A DNA stretch of 39,212 nucleotides, from contig CANLHI010000007.1 in assembly GCA_947490845.1 (NCBI GenBank), forward strand, positions 1 through 39,212. Direction: 5' to 3'. Source of the stretch: Actinomycetota bacterium. Its GTDB lineage: Bacteria > Actinomycetota > Actinomycetes > Nanopelagicales > Nanopelagicaceae. The translations under genes and the position numbers were made by a program. The notes under the pieces are model-generated. The model searched no databases, was not told where the DNA came from, and worked only from the letters and a program-made list of their open reading frames with translations. Shown here piece by piece: positions 24,653 through 32,810 of this stretch. The number at the start of each line of letters is the position of its first letter. The first letter of the stretch is position 1.

Positions 24653-24680
24653 AAACGGCCAGGGAAACCTGGCCGTTTTT
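24653..24680 (+). terminator. Intrinsic terminator after pstS
   Basis: A perfect 11-bp stem (24653-24663 with 24668-24678) closed by a GAAA tetraloop runs into a run of five T (24676-24680). It lies 22 nt after the pstS stop and is a textbook rho-independent terminator ending the phosphate operon. Confidence 0.92.
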
Positions 24681-24688
24681 CATTGCCC

Positions 24689-24694
24689 TAAACT
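24689..24694 (+). promoter_or_regulatory. -10 box of a leaderless promoter (acetyltransferase)
   Basis: TAAACT ends exactly 6 nt before ATG 24701, so transcription would begin at the start codon. It sits just after the pstS terminator. No convincing -35 is seen. Confidence 0.5.
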
Positions 24695-24700
24695 TCCTTA

Positions 24701-25177
24701 ATGCAGATTCGTATTGCTCAGCCAAAAGATGCCGCAGATATCCACCGCCTGATTTATGAGTTAGCGGTCTATGAGAAAGCGCCAGAGCAGATGGTTGCAA
24801 CGTTAGATCAGATAAACGTCTCTTTGTTTAACGATAACCCAGTTGCTTTCTGTCACGTTGCCAAAGTCGATGGCAAGATCGTTGGAATCGCTCTCTGGTT
24901 TTTAAATTATTCAACTTGGCTTGGTAAGCCTGGAATCTATCTAGAAGATTTATTTGTTCAGCCCGAATATCGCGGACACGGGATCGGCAAGGGTTTTATG
25001 AAGACCTTGGCGCAACTTTGTATCGAACGCGGATATGAACGCTTTCAATGGTGGGTCCTTGATTGGAATGAACCATCGATCGATTTCTATAAATCACTTG
25101 GCGCAGTTGCTATGGATGAGTGGACTGTTTTCAGACTTTCTGGCGGTGCGCTAAAGAAATTCGCTAACGAGGGTTAA
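24701..25177 (+). CDS. GNAT acetyltransferase, diamine/thialysine (SSAT-like) type
   Basis: This 158-residue GNAT protein resembles the spermidine/spermine (diamine) acetyltransferase group, which acetylates polyamines or thialysine. Typical segments are IRIAQPKDAADIHRLIYELAVYEK at the N-terminus, ALWFLNYSTWLGKPGIYLEDLFVQPEYRGHGIGKGFM, holding the acetyl-CoA motif RGHGIG, then RFQWWVLDWNEPSIDFYKSLGA near the C-terminus. The LEDLFVQPEYRGxGIG string is characteristic of the SSAT family. It has a leaderless-type start. Its 3' end overlaps by 14 nt the end of the convergent amino-acid decarboxylase gene, whose polyamine product would be a logical substrate; that link is inference. Confidence 0.85.
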   Translation: MQIRIAQPKDAADIHRLIYELAVYEKAPEQMVATLDQINVSLFNDNPVAFCHVAKVDGKIVGIALWFLNYSTWLGKPGIYLEDLFVQPEYRGHGIGKGFMKTLAQLCIERGYERFQWWVLDWNEPSIDFYKSLGAVAMDEWTVFRLSGGALKKFANEG

Positions 25178-26609
25178 CAACTCTAAAGCGAGCAAGTGTT
25201 GGATCTGTTGCATAGGCGATGCGAACACCAGCCTTTTGGGAAGCAACTAATCCACTAACAATCTGTTCAGTTAACAGTTCACCTGGTGCGATAACGGCAA
25301 CACCTGGGGGATAAGGTGCGATTAGATCTGCGGATACTCGCCCGATTGCATCACTGGCCGTAACCATTTGAGTATCGGCGAAATAAGCATCGCGCATTGA
25401 GATCTTTACTTGCGGCACAACCGACCAACTAAGTGCGGTCGCACTTGGGCGCGGAGTGCTTTGCAATGATTTCAGAATAGGAACGAGAGCCATTGCCAGC
25501 TTTTGAAAATCAGCCATGGTGTCGGCAAGTGTTGCTAGAAATACGATCGTGTCGCGATCGGCCATCTCAACTCTTATGCCGCGTTCAATTAGCGCACGTT
25601 CGACATCAACGCCAGATGCGCCTAATTGATTAGCGCGCAATACAACTTTGGCTGGATCAAAGCGTCCGCTTGGAAAATCGCTGGCGTTTAAGAAGATTGG
25701 TAGATCAAAGTTGGCTTGCACGGCCAGCTTAAATTCGGTCACATTATCTAGCAGCGCACCTAATAGCTCTGGCCCACGGGTCTGCAATAGCGCACGGACT
25801 GCATCAATTGATGCCAGGGGAGCACCAGCCGGTGATGTGGTGTGGGTTGTTTCAAAGCTTTGTTCCAGGCGATCTGCGCTGAGCAATGTTGTGCGGGCTA
25901 GTAAGAGGGCAGATGCGCTGTAGCCCGGCAACGCTTTATGAACGCTGGTGATTAAAGCATCGGCGCCAAGTTGCATGACGTGTTTTGGATAGGCATCGTG
26001 AAAACCGAAATGTCCACCCCACGCAGCATCAACGATTACTGGAATTGAATTTGCATGAGCGCTGGCAATCAGTGGTGCGATATCAGAGATTGTTCCCAAG
26101 TAACCAGGTTCGGTGAGCAATAGCGCTATTGGTTTTTGATCGAGGACTCTTTCAAACTCCGACCGAGCGATCCCAATTGGAACACCGGTTGCAGTATCTA
26201 TTTCAGGAGATAACCAAATCGGTTCAAGGCCGGCTAACACAAGGGCGCTTAGAACTGAGCGATGCGCAGTTCTGCTGAGTGCAACTTTGTCACCTGGTTT
26301 ACCGAGCGCCAGGATTACCGCTTGGTTTGCATGCGTTGATCCACCGGTTGAAAAGCGCGCAAAATCGGCGCCCCAGAATTCGGCGGCAAGTGACTCAGCC
26401 TTGCTTAAGATTTGATTAGTTAACTTAATTTCATCAAGGCCGCCATATAAAGGAATATCTGCATCAACGACCGCGCCGAGGGCTGGATCAATCTGTGATG
26501 CGCGTTGCTTGTGACCTGGAATCGTGAAAGGAGTGTGGCTGCCTTCAAAGTAGGCAAGGTAAGCATCGAGCAGTGGAGCGCTCTTGCGGAGTTCGGAATT
26601 GATCTTCAC
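25164..26609 (-). CDS. Orn/Lys/Arg decarboxylase family protein (PLP, fold type I)
   Basis: This is a 481-residue PLP enzyme of the major-domain Orn/Lys/Arg decarboxylase family, similar in size to the short Gram-positive form (SpeA/YaaO/CadA-like) that lacks the wing domain. Landmarks are TPFTIPGHKQ near residue 30, RFSTGGSTHANQAVILAL, the PLP-Asp in PVIVDAAWGGHFGFH, and the PLP-binding Lys225 in ITSVHKALPGYS, followed by TTSPAGAPLASIDAVRALL. The C-terminal AYPPGVAVIAPGE is the family's closing motif. The product would be putrescine, cadaverine or agmatine; the substrate cannot be decided. GTG 26609 lies 6 nt after a TAGGCT -10 box. It is divergent from gabT over a 58-bp gap and convergent with the SSAT-like gene. 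Confidence 0.88.
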   Translation of the reverse strand: MKINSELRKSAPLLDAYLAYFEGSHTPFTIPGHKQRASQIDPALGAVVDADIPLYGGLDEIKLTNQILSKAESLAAEFWGADFARFSTGGSTHANQAVILALGKPGDKVALSRTAHRSVLSALVLAGLEPIWLSPEIDTATGVPIGIARSEFERVLDQKPIALLLTEPGYLGTISDIAPLIASAHANSIPVIVDAAWGGHFGFHDAYPKHVMQLGADALITSVHKALPGYSASALLLARTTLLSADRLEQSFETTHTTSPAGAPLASIDAVRALLQTRGPELLGALLDNVTEFKLAVQANFDLPIFLNASDFPSGRFDPAKVVLRANQLGASGVDVERALIERGIRVEMADRDTIVFLATLADTMADFQKLAMALVPILKSLQSTPRPSATALSWSVVPQVKISMRDAYFADTQMVTASDAIGRVSADLIAPYPPGVAVIAPGELLTEQIVSGLVASQKAGVRIAYATDPTLARFRVVNPR

Positions 26610-26615
26610 TTGCTG

Positions 26616-26621
26616 AGCCTA
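26616..26621 (-). promoter_or_regulatory. -10 box of the leaderless decarboxylase promoter
   Basis: TAGGCT on the minus strand ends 6 nt before GTG 26609. The hexamer is identical to the senX3 -10 box. It shares a 58-bp divergent gap with the gabT promoter. Confidence 0.5.
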
Positions 26622-26655
26622 ACTTGTCGCGGCGCAGAAGTTAAAAAGAAGGCTC

Positions 26656-26661
26656 TATAAT
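26656..26661 (+). promoter_or_regulatory. -10 box of the leaderless gabT promoter
   Basis: A perfect TATAAT ends 6 nt before ATG 26668, implying a leaderless gabT mRNA. No clear -35 box is present 16-18 bp upstream. Confidence 0.65.
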
Positions 26662-26667
26662 TTAGCT

Positions 26668-28011
26668 ATGACAGCAAAAGTTCCTCTCCCGCAATCTCGT
26701 CACTTGGCAACCGAAATTCCTGGTCCCAAATCACTTGAATTAATTGCGCGCCGCAAGGAGGCAGTCTCTGCCGGCCTAGGCATGGCGATTCCCGCATTTA
26801 TCGAACGCGGTGAAGGTGCGATTTTGCAAGATGTCGATGGCAACCGAATCATTGATCTTGGCGCAGGAATCGGCGTTGTAAACGTTGGAAATGCTGCCCC
26901 TCGCGTTGTCACTCGCGTAGTTGAAGCAGTGCAAGCATTTACACATACCAACTTCACCACAGCGCCATATCTTGGTTACGTAGAAGTTTGCGAAGCGCTA
27001 AATCGAATTACCCCAGGCACCCATAAGAAGAAATCAATTCTGCAAAACTCTGGCGCAGAAGCCGTAGAAAATGCTATCAAGATTGCGCGCCATGCCACAA
27101 AGCGTCCAGCGATCATTGTCTTTGAAAACGCTTATCACGGCCGTACAAATTTAACGATGGCGCTCACTGCTAAGAATGTTCCATATAAAGAAGGCTTTGG
27201 TCCGTTTGCCAGCGAGATCTATCGCATGCCGATGCCTTACGCATTCCACTATGAAGGAAATAAAGCAACGATGGCACAGGATTTTCTTGATCTGGTCACA
27301 TCTAAGATCGAAAAAGAAGTTGGTGCGCATAACGTTGCCGCAATAATTATTGAACCAATTCAAGGTGAAGGTGGATTTATCGTTCCACCAAAGGGTTTCT
27401 TGCCTGGGTTATCAAAGTTTGCAACCGATCACGGAATCGTCTTTATCGCTGATGAAGTACAAACTGGTTTTGCTCGCACTGGAAATATGTTTGCATGTGA
27501 AGATGAAAACGTTGTCCCAGATATGATCGTTACTGCAAAGGGAATTGCTGGTGGATTGCCACTTGCTGCAGTTACCGCGCGCGCTGAAATCATGGATTCA
27601 TCGCATGTTGGCGGCCTGGGTGGAACATATGGTGGAAATCCAATTGCCTGTGCTGCAGCCCTTGGCGCAATTCAAACTATTGAAGAAGATAAATTGGTCG
27701 ATCGCGCCCGCCACATTGGAAAGATTCTTAGCGATTGCCTTAACGCTCTAGCTGCCAAGCATTCGATTATTGGTGAAGTGCGCGGACGTGGTGCGATGCA
27801 GGCGATTGAACTTGTAGAACCAGGCACCACCACACCAAACCCTGCGGCAATGGCTGCAGTCATTAAGTATTGCCAGAGCAAAGGTGTGCTGATCTTGACC
27901 GCTGGAACATATGGCAACGTAATCCGCTTCTTGCCACCGATTGTTATCTCCGATGAGCTGCTTAAAGATGCCCTTGGTGTGCTGGAAGAAGCCTTCGCCT
28001 CGCTTAAGTAA
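26668..28011 (+). CDS. gabT: 4-aminobutyrate aminotransferase GabT
   Basis: This 447-residue class III PLP aminotransferase converts 4-aminobutyrate and 2-oxoglutarate to succinate semialdehyde and glutamate. It matches actinobacterial GabT: LGAGIGVVNVGNAAPRVV, SGAEAVENAIKIARH, AYHGRTNLTMALTAK, IIEPIQGEGGFIVPP, PLP-Asp in FIADEVQTGFARTG, PLP-Lys291 in VTAKGIAGGLPLAAV, and GTYGGNPIACAAALG. The start at ATG 26668 fits the TATAAT box 6 nt before it. The divergent Orn/Lys/Arg decarboxylase suggests a polyamine-to-GABA link, although no putrescine oxidase or GABA semialdehyde dehydrogenase gene is in the window. A related diamine or 5-aminovalerate aminotransferase activity is possible. Confidence 0.92.
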   Translation: MTAKVPLPQSRHLATEIPGPKSLELIARRKEAVSAGLGMAIPAFIERGEGAILQDVDGNRIIDLGAGIGVVNVGNAAPRVVTRVVEAVQAFTHTNFTTAPYLGYVEVCEALNRITPGTHKKKSILQNSGAEAVENAIKIARHATKRPAIIVFENAYHGRTNLTMALTAKNVPYKEGFGPFASEIYRMPMPYAFHYEGNKATMAQDFLDLVTSKIEKEVGAHNVAAIIIEPIQGEGGFIVPPKGFLPGLSKFATDHGIVFIADEVQTGFARTGNMFACEDENVVPDMIVTAKGIAGGLPLAAVTARAEIMDSSHVGGLGGTYGGNPIACAAALGAIQTIEEDKLVDRARHIGKILSDCLNALAAKHSIIGEVRGRGAMQAIELVEPGTTTPNPAAMAAVIKYCQSKGVLILTAGTYGNVIRFLPPIVISDELLKDALGVLEEAFASLK

Positions 28012-28028
28012 TATCTAATTCACGCCTT

Positions 28029-28034
28029 TATACT
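28029..28034 (+). promoter_or_regulatory. -10 box of the leaderless TRIC-type channel gene
   Basis: TATACT ends 6 nt before ATG 28041, within the 29-bp gap after gabT. This gives the gene its own transcription start despite its closeness to gabT. Confidence 0.5.
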
Positions 28035-28040
28035 CAAGCC

Positions 28041-28652
28041 ATGGATTTAGATCTACTCGTAAATATTCTTGATTTAGCTGGCACATTTGCCTTCGCGCTA
28101 GTTGGCGCTCGCATTGCTTCTGATAAAGGATTGGATTACGGCGGTATTGCTTTTATCGCAGCTACTGCTTCCCTGGCAGGAGGCACGCTCCGAAATCTCT
28201 TGCTCGGAGAACGCCCACCTTGGGTGTTGCATGGCTGGTTATTTGTAGGAGTTTTACTCGCGGTTGTAATCACTTTAGGTATTAAACGAAATAAGCCAGT
28301 AGGTAGATTTGTTTTAGCGCTGGACACAATTGGTCTGGCAGTCTGCTCAGTATCAGGAGCACAATTCGCACTTACTCAGGGCGCACCCTTTGCGGCTGCG
28401 GTAATTCTTGGTCTAATCAGTGCGGTAACCGGGGGATTGCTGCGAGATGTTTTGTGCCAAGTTGAGCCAGTTCTACTGCACCGCGAAACTATCGGAACCT
28501 CATGTCTGGCCGGTTCACTTGTTTACGTAAGCTGTCACTATTTTTCAGTCAATGAAATCATTTCAGTTATCTTGGCAAGTATCTGCGTAATTTTAGTTCG
28601 TGAGCTTTCGATTAAATACGATTGGCACCTACCTAAAGCGGGCGGTAAGTAA
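28041..28652 (+). CDS. TRIC family (UPF0126) membrane channel protein
   Basis: This is a 203-residue membrane protein with about seven hydrophobic segments and the twofold internal repeat of bacterial TRIC/UPF0126 (YadS-like) proteins. Each half holds a Gly-rich kinked helix followed by an Arg: ASLAGGTLRNLLLGERPPW in the first half and GLISAVTGGLLRDVLCQVEP in the second. Characterised prokaryotic TRIC proteins form trimeric potassium-permeable channels, while YicG-type relatives have been linked to glycine transport. The gene follows gabT by 29 nt but has a leaderless-type promoter of its own, and the GNAT gene starts immediately after its stop. Confidence 0.88.
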   Translation: MDLDLLVNILDLAGTFAFALVGARIASDKGLDYGGIAFIAATASLAGGTLRNLLLGERPPWVLHGWLFVGVLLAVVITLGIKRNKPVGRFVLALDTIGLAVCSVSGAQFALTQGAPFAAAVILGLISAVTGGLLRDVLCQVEPVLLHRETIGTSCLAGSLVYVSCHYFSVNEIISVILASICVILVRELSIKYDWHLPKAGGK

Positions 28653-29216
28653 TTGCCACAGCACGAACCCGTTATCCAAACACCACGGTTAGAACTTCAC
28701 CATATTTCAGCACCTGACTTAGTAACACTTTTTGAAGACCGCGATGATTCACCTGCTATCTCTGGAAGGGGTTTTACCAACCCGCTACGTGTTCTAATCG
28801 ATTTTCAAGGGCCGCTGGCTTGGCGAGTTCCCCAAGTAAAGGCAGATCCGGCTTGCAATAAATGGTTCGTTCGTTGGATTGTTTTAAAAGAAAAGCAAGA
28901 AATAATTGGCAGTACCAGTTTTCATGGCGCACCAGATTCGCAAGGAATGCTTGAAATCGGCCTTGGTATTGAAAGTGAATATCAGAGGCAAGGGTTTGCC
29001 AAAGAGGCGCTACTGGGAATGTGGCGCTGGGCGCAAACTTTTCCTGATGTGAAGACCTTTCGATACACAGTCAGCCCCGATAACCTAGCATCGATAGCGG
29101 TAATAAATTATTTTGGTTTTGAATATAAAGGTCAGCAGATGGATGAAATTGATGGACCGGAAAACATTTACGAGATGAGGGCAGTAGATTTTATTGCTAA
29201 GTGGGGCAGAGGTTAA
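28653..29216 (+). CDS. GNAT family acetyltransferase (RimJ/RimL-like)
   Basis: This is a 187-residue GNAT protein of the RimJ/RimL group (Acetyltransf_3), opening with IQTPRLELHHISAPDLVTLFED, the usual start of this subgroup. The acetyl-CoA motif appears as EIGLGIESEYQRQGFAKEALLGMWRWA, with Q-R-Q-G-F-A in place of RxxGxG/A. FRYTVSPDNLASIAVINYFGFEYKG is the conserved C-terminal strand-helix. The start must be TTG 28653, directly after the stop of the channel gene, since no other start keeps the N-terminal strand. Expression is thus probably coupled. Targets in this subgroup range from ribosomal protein N-termini to antibiotics and small amines, and none can be chosen here. Its 3' end overlaps the convergent tgt gene by 4 nt. 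Confidence 0.82.
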   Translation: MPQHEPVIQTPRLELHHISAPDLVTLFEDRDDSPAISGRGFTNPLRVLIDFQGPLAWRVPQVKADPACNKWFVRWIVLKEKQEIIGSTSFHGAPDSQGMLEIGLGIESEYQRQGFAKEALLGMWRWAQTFPDVKTFRYTVSPDNLASIAVINYFGFEYKGQQMDEIDGPENIYEMRAVDFIAKWGRG

Positions 29217-30463
29217 TCGCTAGATTGCCCAGAGCGGTGCTTGTAGCGACCTAAGAATTCATCCTTCATCTCTTTGAAGTTGCCATCAATTAGCGCTTGC
29301 CGCATCTGATCAACTAAGCGCACCACGAACCGCTCGTTGTGAATTGTGGCAAGGGTAGCCGCCACCATCTCCTTGCCACGAAATAGATGGCACAGGTAGG
29401 CGCGTGTGAAATTGGCACATGTGTAACAATCACATTCGGAATCAATTGGGTTGAAATCTCGGATGTATGGGGCGTTGGAAACGTTAAAGCGCCCCTGCAT
29501 CGTATAGACGGCGCTAGATCGTGCGATACGAGATGCCAGGACGCAGTCGAAGGTGTCCACACCGTTTTCAACGCCAACAAATAGATCTTCCGGTGCGCCG
29601 ATTCCTAGCAAATGTTTTGGTTTATTTTCTGGCAAAGTTTGATTTACCCAACCAACGATTGTGCCAAGTGAATCTTTATCTAGTGCGCCACCAATTCCGA
29701 AGCCATCGAATTCGATGCCGGATGAAGACATAGAACCTAAATCACCAGCTGCCTTCTTTCGCAAATCTTCATATTGTGCGCCTTGAATTACCCCGAATAA
29801 AGCCTGATACGGCTTATCGCTGCGCACATCGGTTAGGCGCTTATGCTCATCCAGACAACGTATCGCCCAGTCATAGGTGCGCTCCATGGCAAGTTCTTGA
29901 TAGGGACGAGTGTTATGCAAAGTGGTGCACTCATCGAATGCGAAGATGATATCTGCGCCAATTTTATGTTGAATCTGCATAGATATTTCGGCGCTAAAGC
30001 GGTGCATAGATCCATCTAGGTGAGATTTAAAGGTAACGCCGTCATCATCAACATGAGCCAGTCGCTCTTTATTTCCAGCGATTACTTGATCGGATCTAAA
30101 GGTGGTGGCATCCATAGCCAAGACTTTTTTGAAACCAACACCGAGTGAGAGAACTTGAAACCCACCACTGTCGGTAAAGTTGGGACCTTGCCAATTCATA
30201 AATTTTGCTAGTCCTCCGGCCTCATCTAATACATCTGGACCAGGTTGCAAATAGAGGTGATAGGCATTTGCTAGAAGTGCTTGCGATCCCAGATCTGCCA
30301 TCGCACTTGGCAAAACTGCTTTAACTGTGGCTTTTGTACCAACTGGAATAAATGCTGGAGTTTGAATATCACCGTGCGGTGTTGAGATTGTGCCAACCCG
30401 CGCTAAAGAGTTTTCTGCGCTGTGATTGATTTGAAATGAAAATCCCGTGGGCACAAGGTTCAT
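29213..30463 (-). CDS. tgt: tRNA-guanine transglycosylase (queuine tRNA-ribosyltransferase)
   Basis: This enzyme of about 416 residues exchanges guanine 34 of GUN-anticodon tRNAs for a queuosine precursor. Landmarks are IPVGTKATVKAVLP, the base-binding NAYHLYLQPG, the catalytic Asp in FTDSGGFQVLSLG, FAFDECTT, and the nucleophile region FDGFGIGGAL. The zinc site is CDCYTCANFTRAYLCHLF followed by a His in ATIHN. ATG 30463 gives the normal family N-terminus (FSFQINH); an in-frame TTG at 30499 would add 12 residues. The residue at the preQ1/queuine discriminating position appears to be Ile, closer to the bacterial Val than to the eukaryotic Gly. No queC, queD, queE, queA or queG gene is nearby, so the source of the modified base is unknown. 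Confidence 0.95.
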   Translation of the reverse strand: MNLVPTGFSFQINHSAENSLARVGTISTPHGDIQTPAFIPVGTKATVKAVLPSAMADLGSQALLANAYHLYLQPGPDVLDEAGGLAKFMNWQGPNFTDSGGFQVLSLGVGFKKVLAMDATTFRSDQVIAGNKERLAHVDDDGVTFKSHLDGSMHRFSAEISMQIQHKIGADIIFAFDECTTLHNTRPYQELAMERTYDWAIRCLDEHKRLTDVRSDKPYQALFGVIQGAQYEDLRKKAAGDLGSMSSSGIEFDGFGIGGALDKDSLGTIVGWVNQTLPENKPKHLLGIGAPEDLFVGVENGVDTFDCVLASRIARSSAVYTMQGRFNVSNAPYIRDFNPIDSECDCYTCANFTRAYLCHLFRGKEMVAATLATIHNERFVVRLVDQMRQALIDGNFKEMKDEFLGRYKHRSGQSSD

Positions 30464-30474
30464 TGTCTCAGATA

Positions 30475-30480
30475 TAGACT
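30475..30480 (+). promoter_or_regulatory. -10 box of the leaderless MFS transporter promoter
   Basis: TAGACT ends 6 nt before ATG 30487. The whole tgt/MFS divergent gap is only 23 bp, so the two promoters must overlap; for tgt a weaker TATATC lies 7 nt before ATG 30463. Confidence 0.5.
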
Positions 30481-30486
30481 GCCCGA

Positions 30487-31740
30487 ATGCGCGCTCCAAA
30501 AATGCCTTATAAAGAGTTCACCTCTATTCTCAATCCGCATTCTCGCCGCATCGTTGCCGGAATTGCTTTGAGCGCTATTGGGCGTGGAATGACGCTTTCA
30601 CTTTTGATGGTCTATCTCCACGAGATGCGTGGATTTACAACTTCTTTTGGTGGCCTCCTAATGGCCTGGGGCGCCTTCGTTGGAATTGCATGCTCTGCTC
30701 CATTAGGCACGCTAGTCGATCGCATTGGGCCGAAAATAGTGATGGTTCTAGGATTAATTATTTCAGCCATTTCAGGCTTCGGTTTTGCATTTATATCCAC
30801 TAAGTCAACAGCCGTAATAGTTATGACTTTATTTTCGATTGGAAATCAATGCATTTGGCCGGCGCAGATGGTGATGTTGACTCGCCTTACCCCAGCGGAA
30901 ATCCGCTCGAAAATCTTCGGCTTTAACTTTATGTTAATGAACTTAGGTCTGGGCGTTGGCGGCTTATTGTCATCACTGATCATTCGTGAGAATTCACTTT
31001 TCTCATATCAAATCATGTACTTAATCGATGGCCTTACATATTTAATATTTCTCTTTATAATTTTTTGCCTAAACACCCCTGCCGGTGGGCGCTATGTGGC
31101 AAAGGAGAATGAGCCACAATCTGGCAGTTATCGTGAACTATTTGCCAACCGCAAATTAACTTATCTCACCATCGCTGGAATTATTCTGCTCACCTTTGGA
31201 TACGGCCCACTGAATTCGGGTATTCCGGTTTATGCCACTCAGTATTTAGATCTTGCGCCAAATTGGTTAGGAATTATCTTTGGCGTAAATACTTTTGCGA
31301 TAGTTGCTTTTCAGCCACTCGTTCTAAAAATTCTGGAGCGGTATTCCAAATACGCAGCGCTGGTTTCAGTTGGCTTTATCTGGGGTCTTTCTTGGCTGGC
31401 TGTAGGGATATCTCCTTACCTCTCCATGTTTATGGCAGGCATCGCACTTTGCGTTAGCCAATTAATATTTGCCTTTGGTGAGATGGTCCATGCGCCAACT
31501 AGTCCTGCGCTAATGCAAGAGATAACACCAGAACATATTCGTGGTCGCGCCAGCGCTTTAATTAGTTTGCAATGGGGCATATCTGGAATCGCAGGTCCAG
31601 CGTTAGCCGGCATAATGATTGGCGCTCATCTAGAACAGTTATGGGTGATATTGATGGCCATTGGCGTGCTTGTGCCAATTCCGTTCTTTCTTAAGGTCAA
31701 GGCTATTTCTGCCGCTGAGCAAGCGGAGAAAGATTTATAA
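30487..31740 (+). CDS. MFS family transporter
   Basis: This is a 417-residue major facilitator with 12 predicted membrane segments in two six-helix halves. The family motif A loop after helix 2 is recognisable as GTLVDRIGPKIVMVLG, preceded by GGLLMAWGAFVGIACSAPL. The second half includes FGEMVHAPTSPALMQEITPEHIRGRASALISLQWGISGIAGPALAG, typical of drug/metabolite:H+ antiporter-type MFS proteins. The substrate cannot be inferred. ATG 30487 fits the leaderless promoter; ATG 30502 is an alternative. It is divergent from tgt across only 23 bp. Confidence 0.88.
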   Translation: MRAPKMPYKEFTSILNPHSRRIVAGIALSAIGRGMTLSLLMVYLHEMRGFTTSFGGLLMAWGAFVGIACSAPLGTLVDRIGPKIVMVLGLIISAISGFGFAFISTKSTAVIVMTLFSIGNQCIWPAQMVMLTRLTPAEIRSKIFGFNFMLMNLGLGVGGLLSSLIIRENSLFSYQIMYLIDGLTYLIFLFIIFCLNTPAGGRYVAKENEPQSGSYRELFANRKLTYLTIAGIILLTFGYGPLNSGIPVYATQYLDLAPNWLGIIFGVNTFAIVAFQPLVLKILERYSKYAALVSVGFIWGLSWLAVGISPYLSMFMAGIALCVSQLIFAFGEMVHAPTSPALMQEITPEHIRGRASALISLQWGISGIAGPALAGIMIGAHLEQLWVILMAIGVLVPIPFFLKVKAISAAEQAEKDL

Positions 31741-31828
31741 CAAAGTGGTAACGACGGGGTAAAAGGAGTGTGAAAGCGCGCATAAAAGTTCCTTTTCTAC
31801 CTATTTAGGATTACTCTCCAGTATTCGC

Positions 31829-31846
31829 CTTGCAAATATCTTGCAA
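31829..31846 (+). promoter_or_regulatory. CTTGCAA direct repeat upstream of the peptide-transporter operon
   Basis: CTTGCAA occurs at 31829-31835 and 31840-31846, 11 nt apart, about one DNA turn. It lies 20 nt upstream of the first permease start, in a 126-bp gap with no other gene signal. This is a candidate regulator site, of unknown protein. Confidence 0.35.
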
Positions 31847-31866
31847 CAAGCCACTGGGGGTCGTGA

Positions 31867-32799
31867 TTGTCTGAAGTCATTCTCCGCACCCCCCAGCAGA
31901 TCGCCTGGGGCCGATTCCGCCGTAATAAGACGGGCATAGTCTCGGCAATTGTTGTTTTATTCTTTCTTTTTCTTGCCTATGGCGCACCACTGATCACACG
32001 ACTATTTGGTTTGAGCTCCACAGAAACTTATCTCGACGGACTTGATCCGCAGGGCATGCCGATTGGAGCCGGTGGCGGAATTTCTTGGCAACACCCATTT
32101 GGTTTGGAACCGGGCGCCGGCCGCGATGTTTTTTCCATGCTGCTCTACGGTTCACGTATTTCATTTAGCGTTGCAATTATTACAAGCGTTGCAGCAATCG
32201 GAATCGGAATGATTCTTGGAATTACTGCCGGATATTTCCGCGGTCGCGTTGATGCAGTCATTGGTCGATTCTCAGATCTGCTCTTCGCATTTCCATCATT
32301 TTTTATGATCATCGCACTAAGTATCCCGATGGTTGAGCGCGTTGAATCTCTCGGAATCGTTCGCGATAACGGAGCCCGCTTAACTGTTTTAATCATCTTC
32401 TTCGTCTTCTTTGGGTGGCCAGGTTTTGCACGCCTTGTGCGCTCGCAGGCGATGTCTTTGCGCGAACGCGATTTCATTATGGCCGCGCAATCACAAGGGG
32501 CATCTAACTGGCGAATTATTACCAAAGAGATGTTGCCTAACTTGTGGCCAACAGCGATTGTTTTTCTATCTCTCTCACTGCCTGGCTATTTAGCAGCAGA
32601 AGCGGTCTTCTCTTTCCTTGGAGTAGGCATTAATCCACCAGCATCAACATTTGGCCTCGTGCTCTCGGATGCAATTAAATACTGGAGAGCAGACCCTGCC
32701 TATCTCATGATTCCGTGCGCAATGCTGATTGCAATTGTGCTCGCTCTAAACCTGCTTGGTGATGCGGTGCGTGATGCCCTCGACACGAAAGCAGAGTAA
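31867..32799 (+). CDS. Peptide/oligopeptide-type ABC transporter permease (DppC/OppC-like)
   Basis: This is a 310-residue permease of the DppC/OppC type. After a cytoplasmic start (TPQQIAWGRFRRNKTGIVSAIVV) comes the N-terminal membrane helix. The extracytoplasmic loop contains the DppC-type FGLEPGAGRDVFSMLLYGSRISF, followed by five more segments. The EAA loop is RERDFIMAAQSQGASNWRIITKEMLPN, and the C-terminal part has FSFLGVGINPPASTFGLVLSDA. The start appears to be TTG 31867, with GGGGGT about 7 nt upstream as a weak ribosome-binding site. It is the first gene of the five-gene importer, an unusual order since the permease pair is split by the binding-protein gene. Confidence 0.9.
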   Translation: MSEVILRTPQQIAWGRFRRNKTGIVSAIVVLFFLFLAYGAPLITRLFGLSSTETYLDGLDPQGMPIGAGGGISWQHPFGLEPGAGRDVFSMLLYGSRISFSVAIITSVAAIGIGMILGITAGYFRGRVDAVIGRFSDLLFAFPSFFMIIALSIPMVERVESLGIVRDNGARLTVLIIFFVFFGWPGFARLVRSQAMSLRERDFIMAAQSQGASNWRIITKEMLPNLWPTAIVFLSLSLPGYLAAEAVFSFLGVGINPPASTFGLVLSDAIKYWRADPAYLMIPCAMLIAIVLALNLLGDAVRDALDTKAE

Positions 32800-32810
32800 T
32801 AAAAAGGTTT

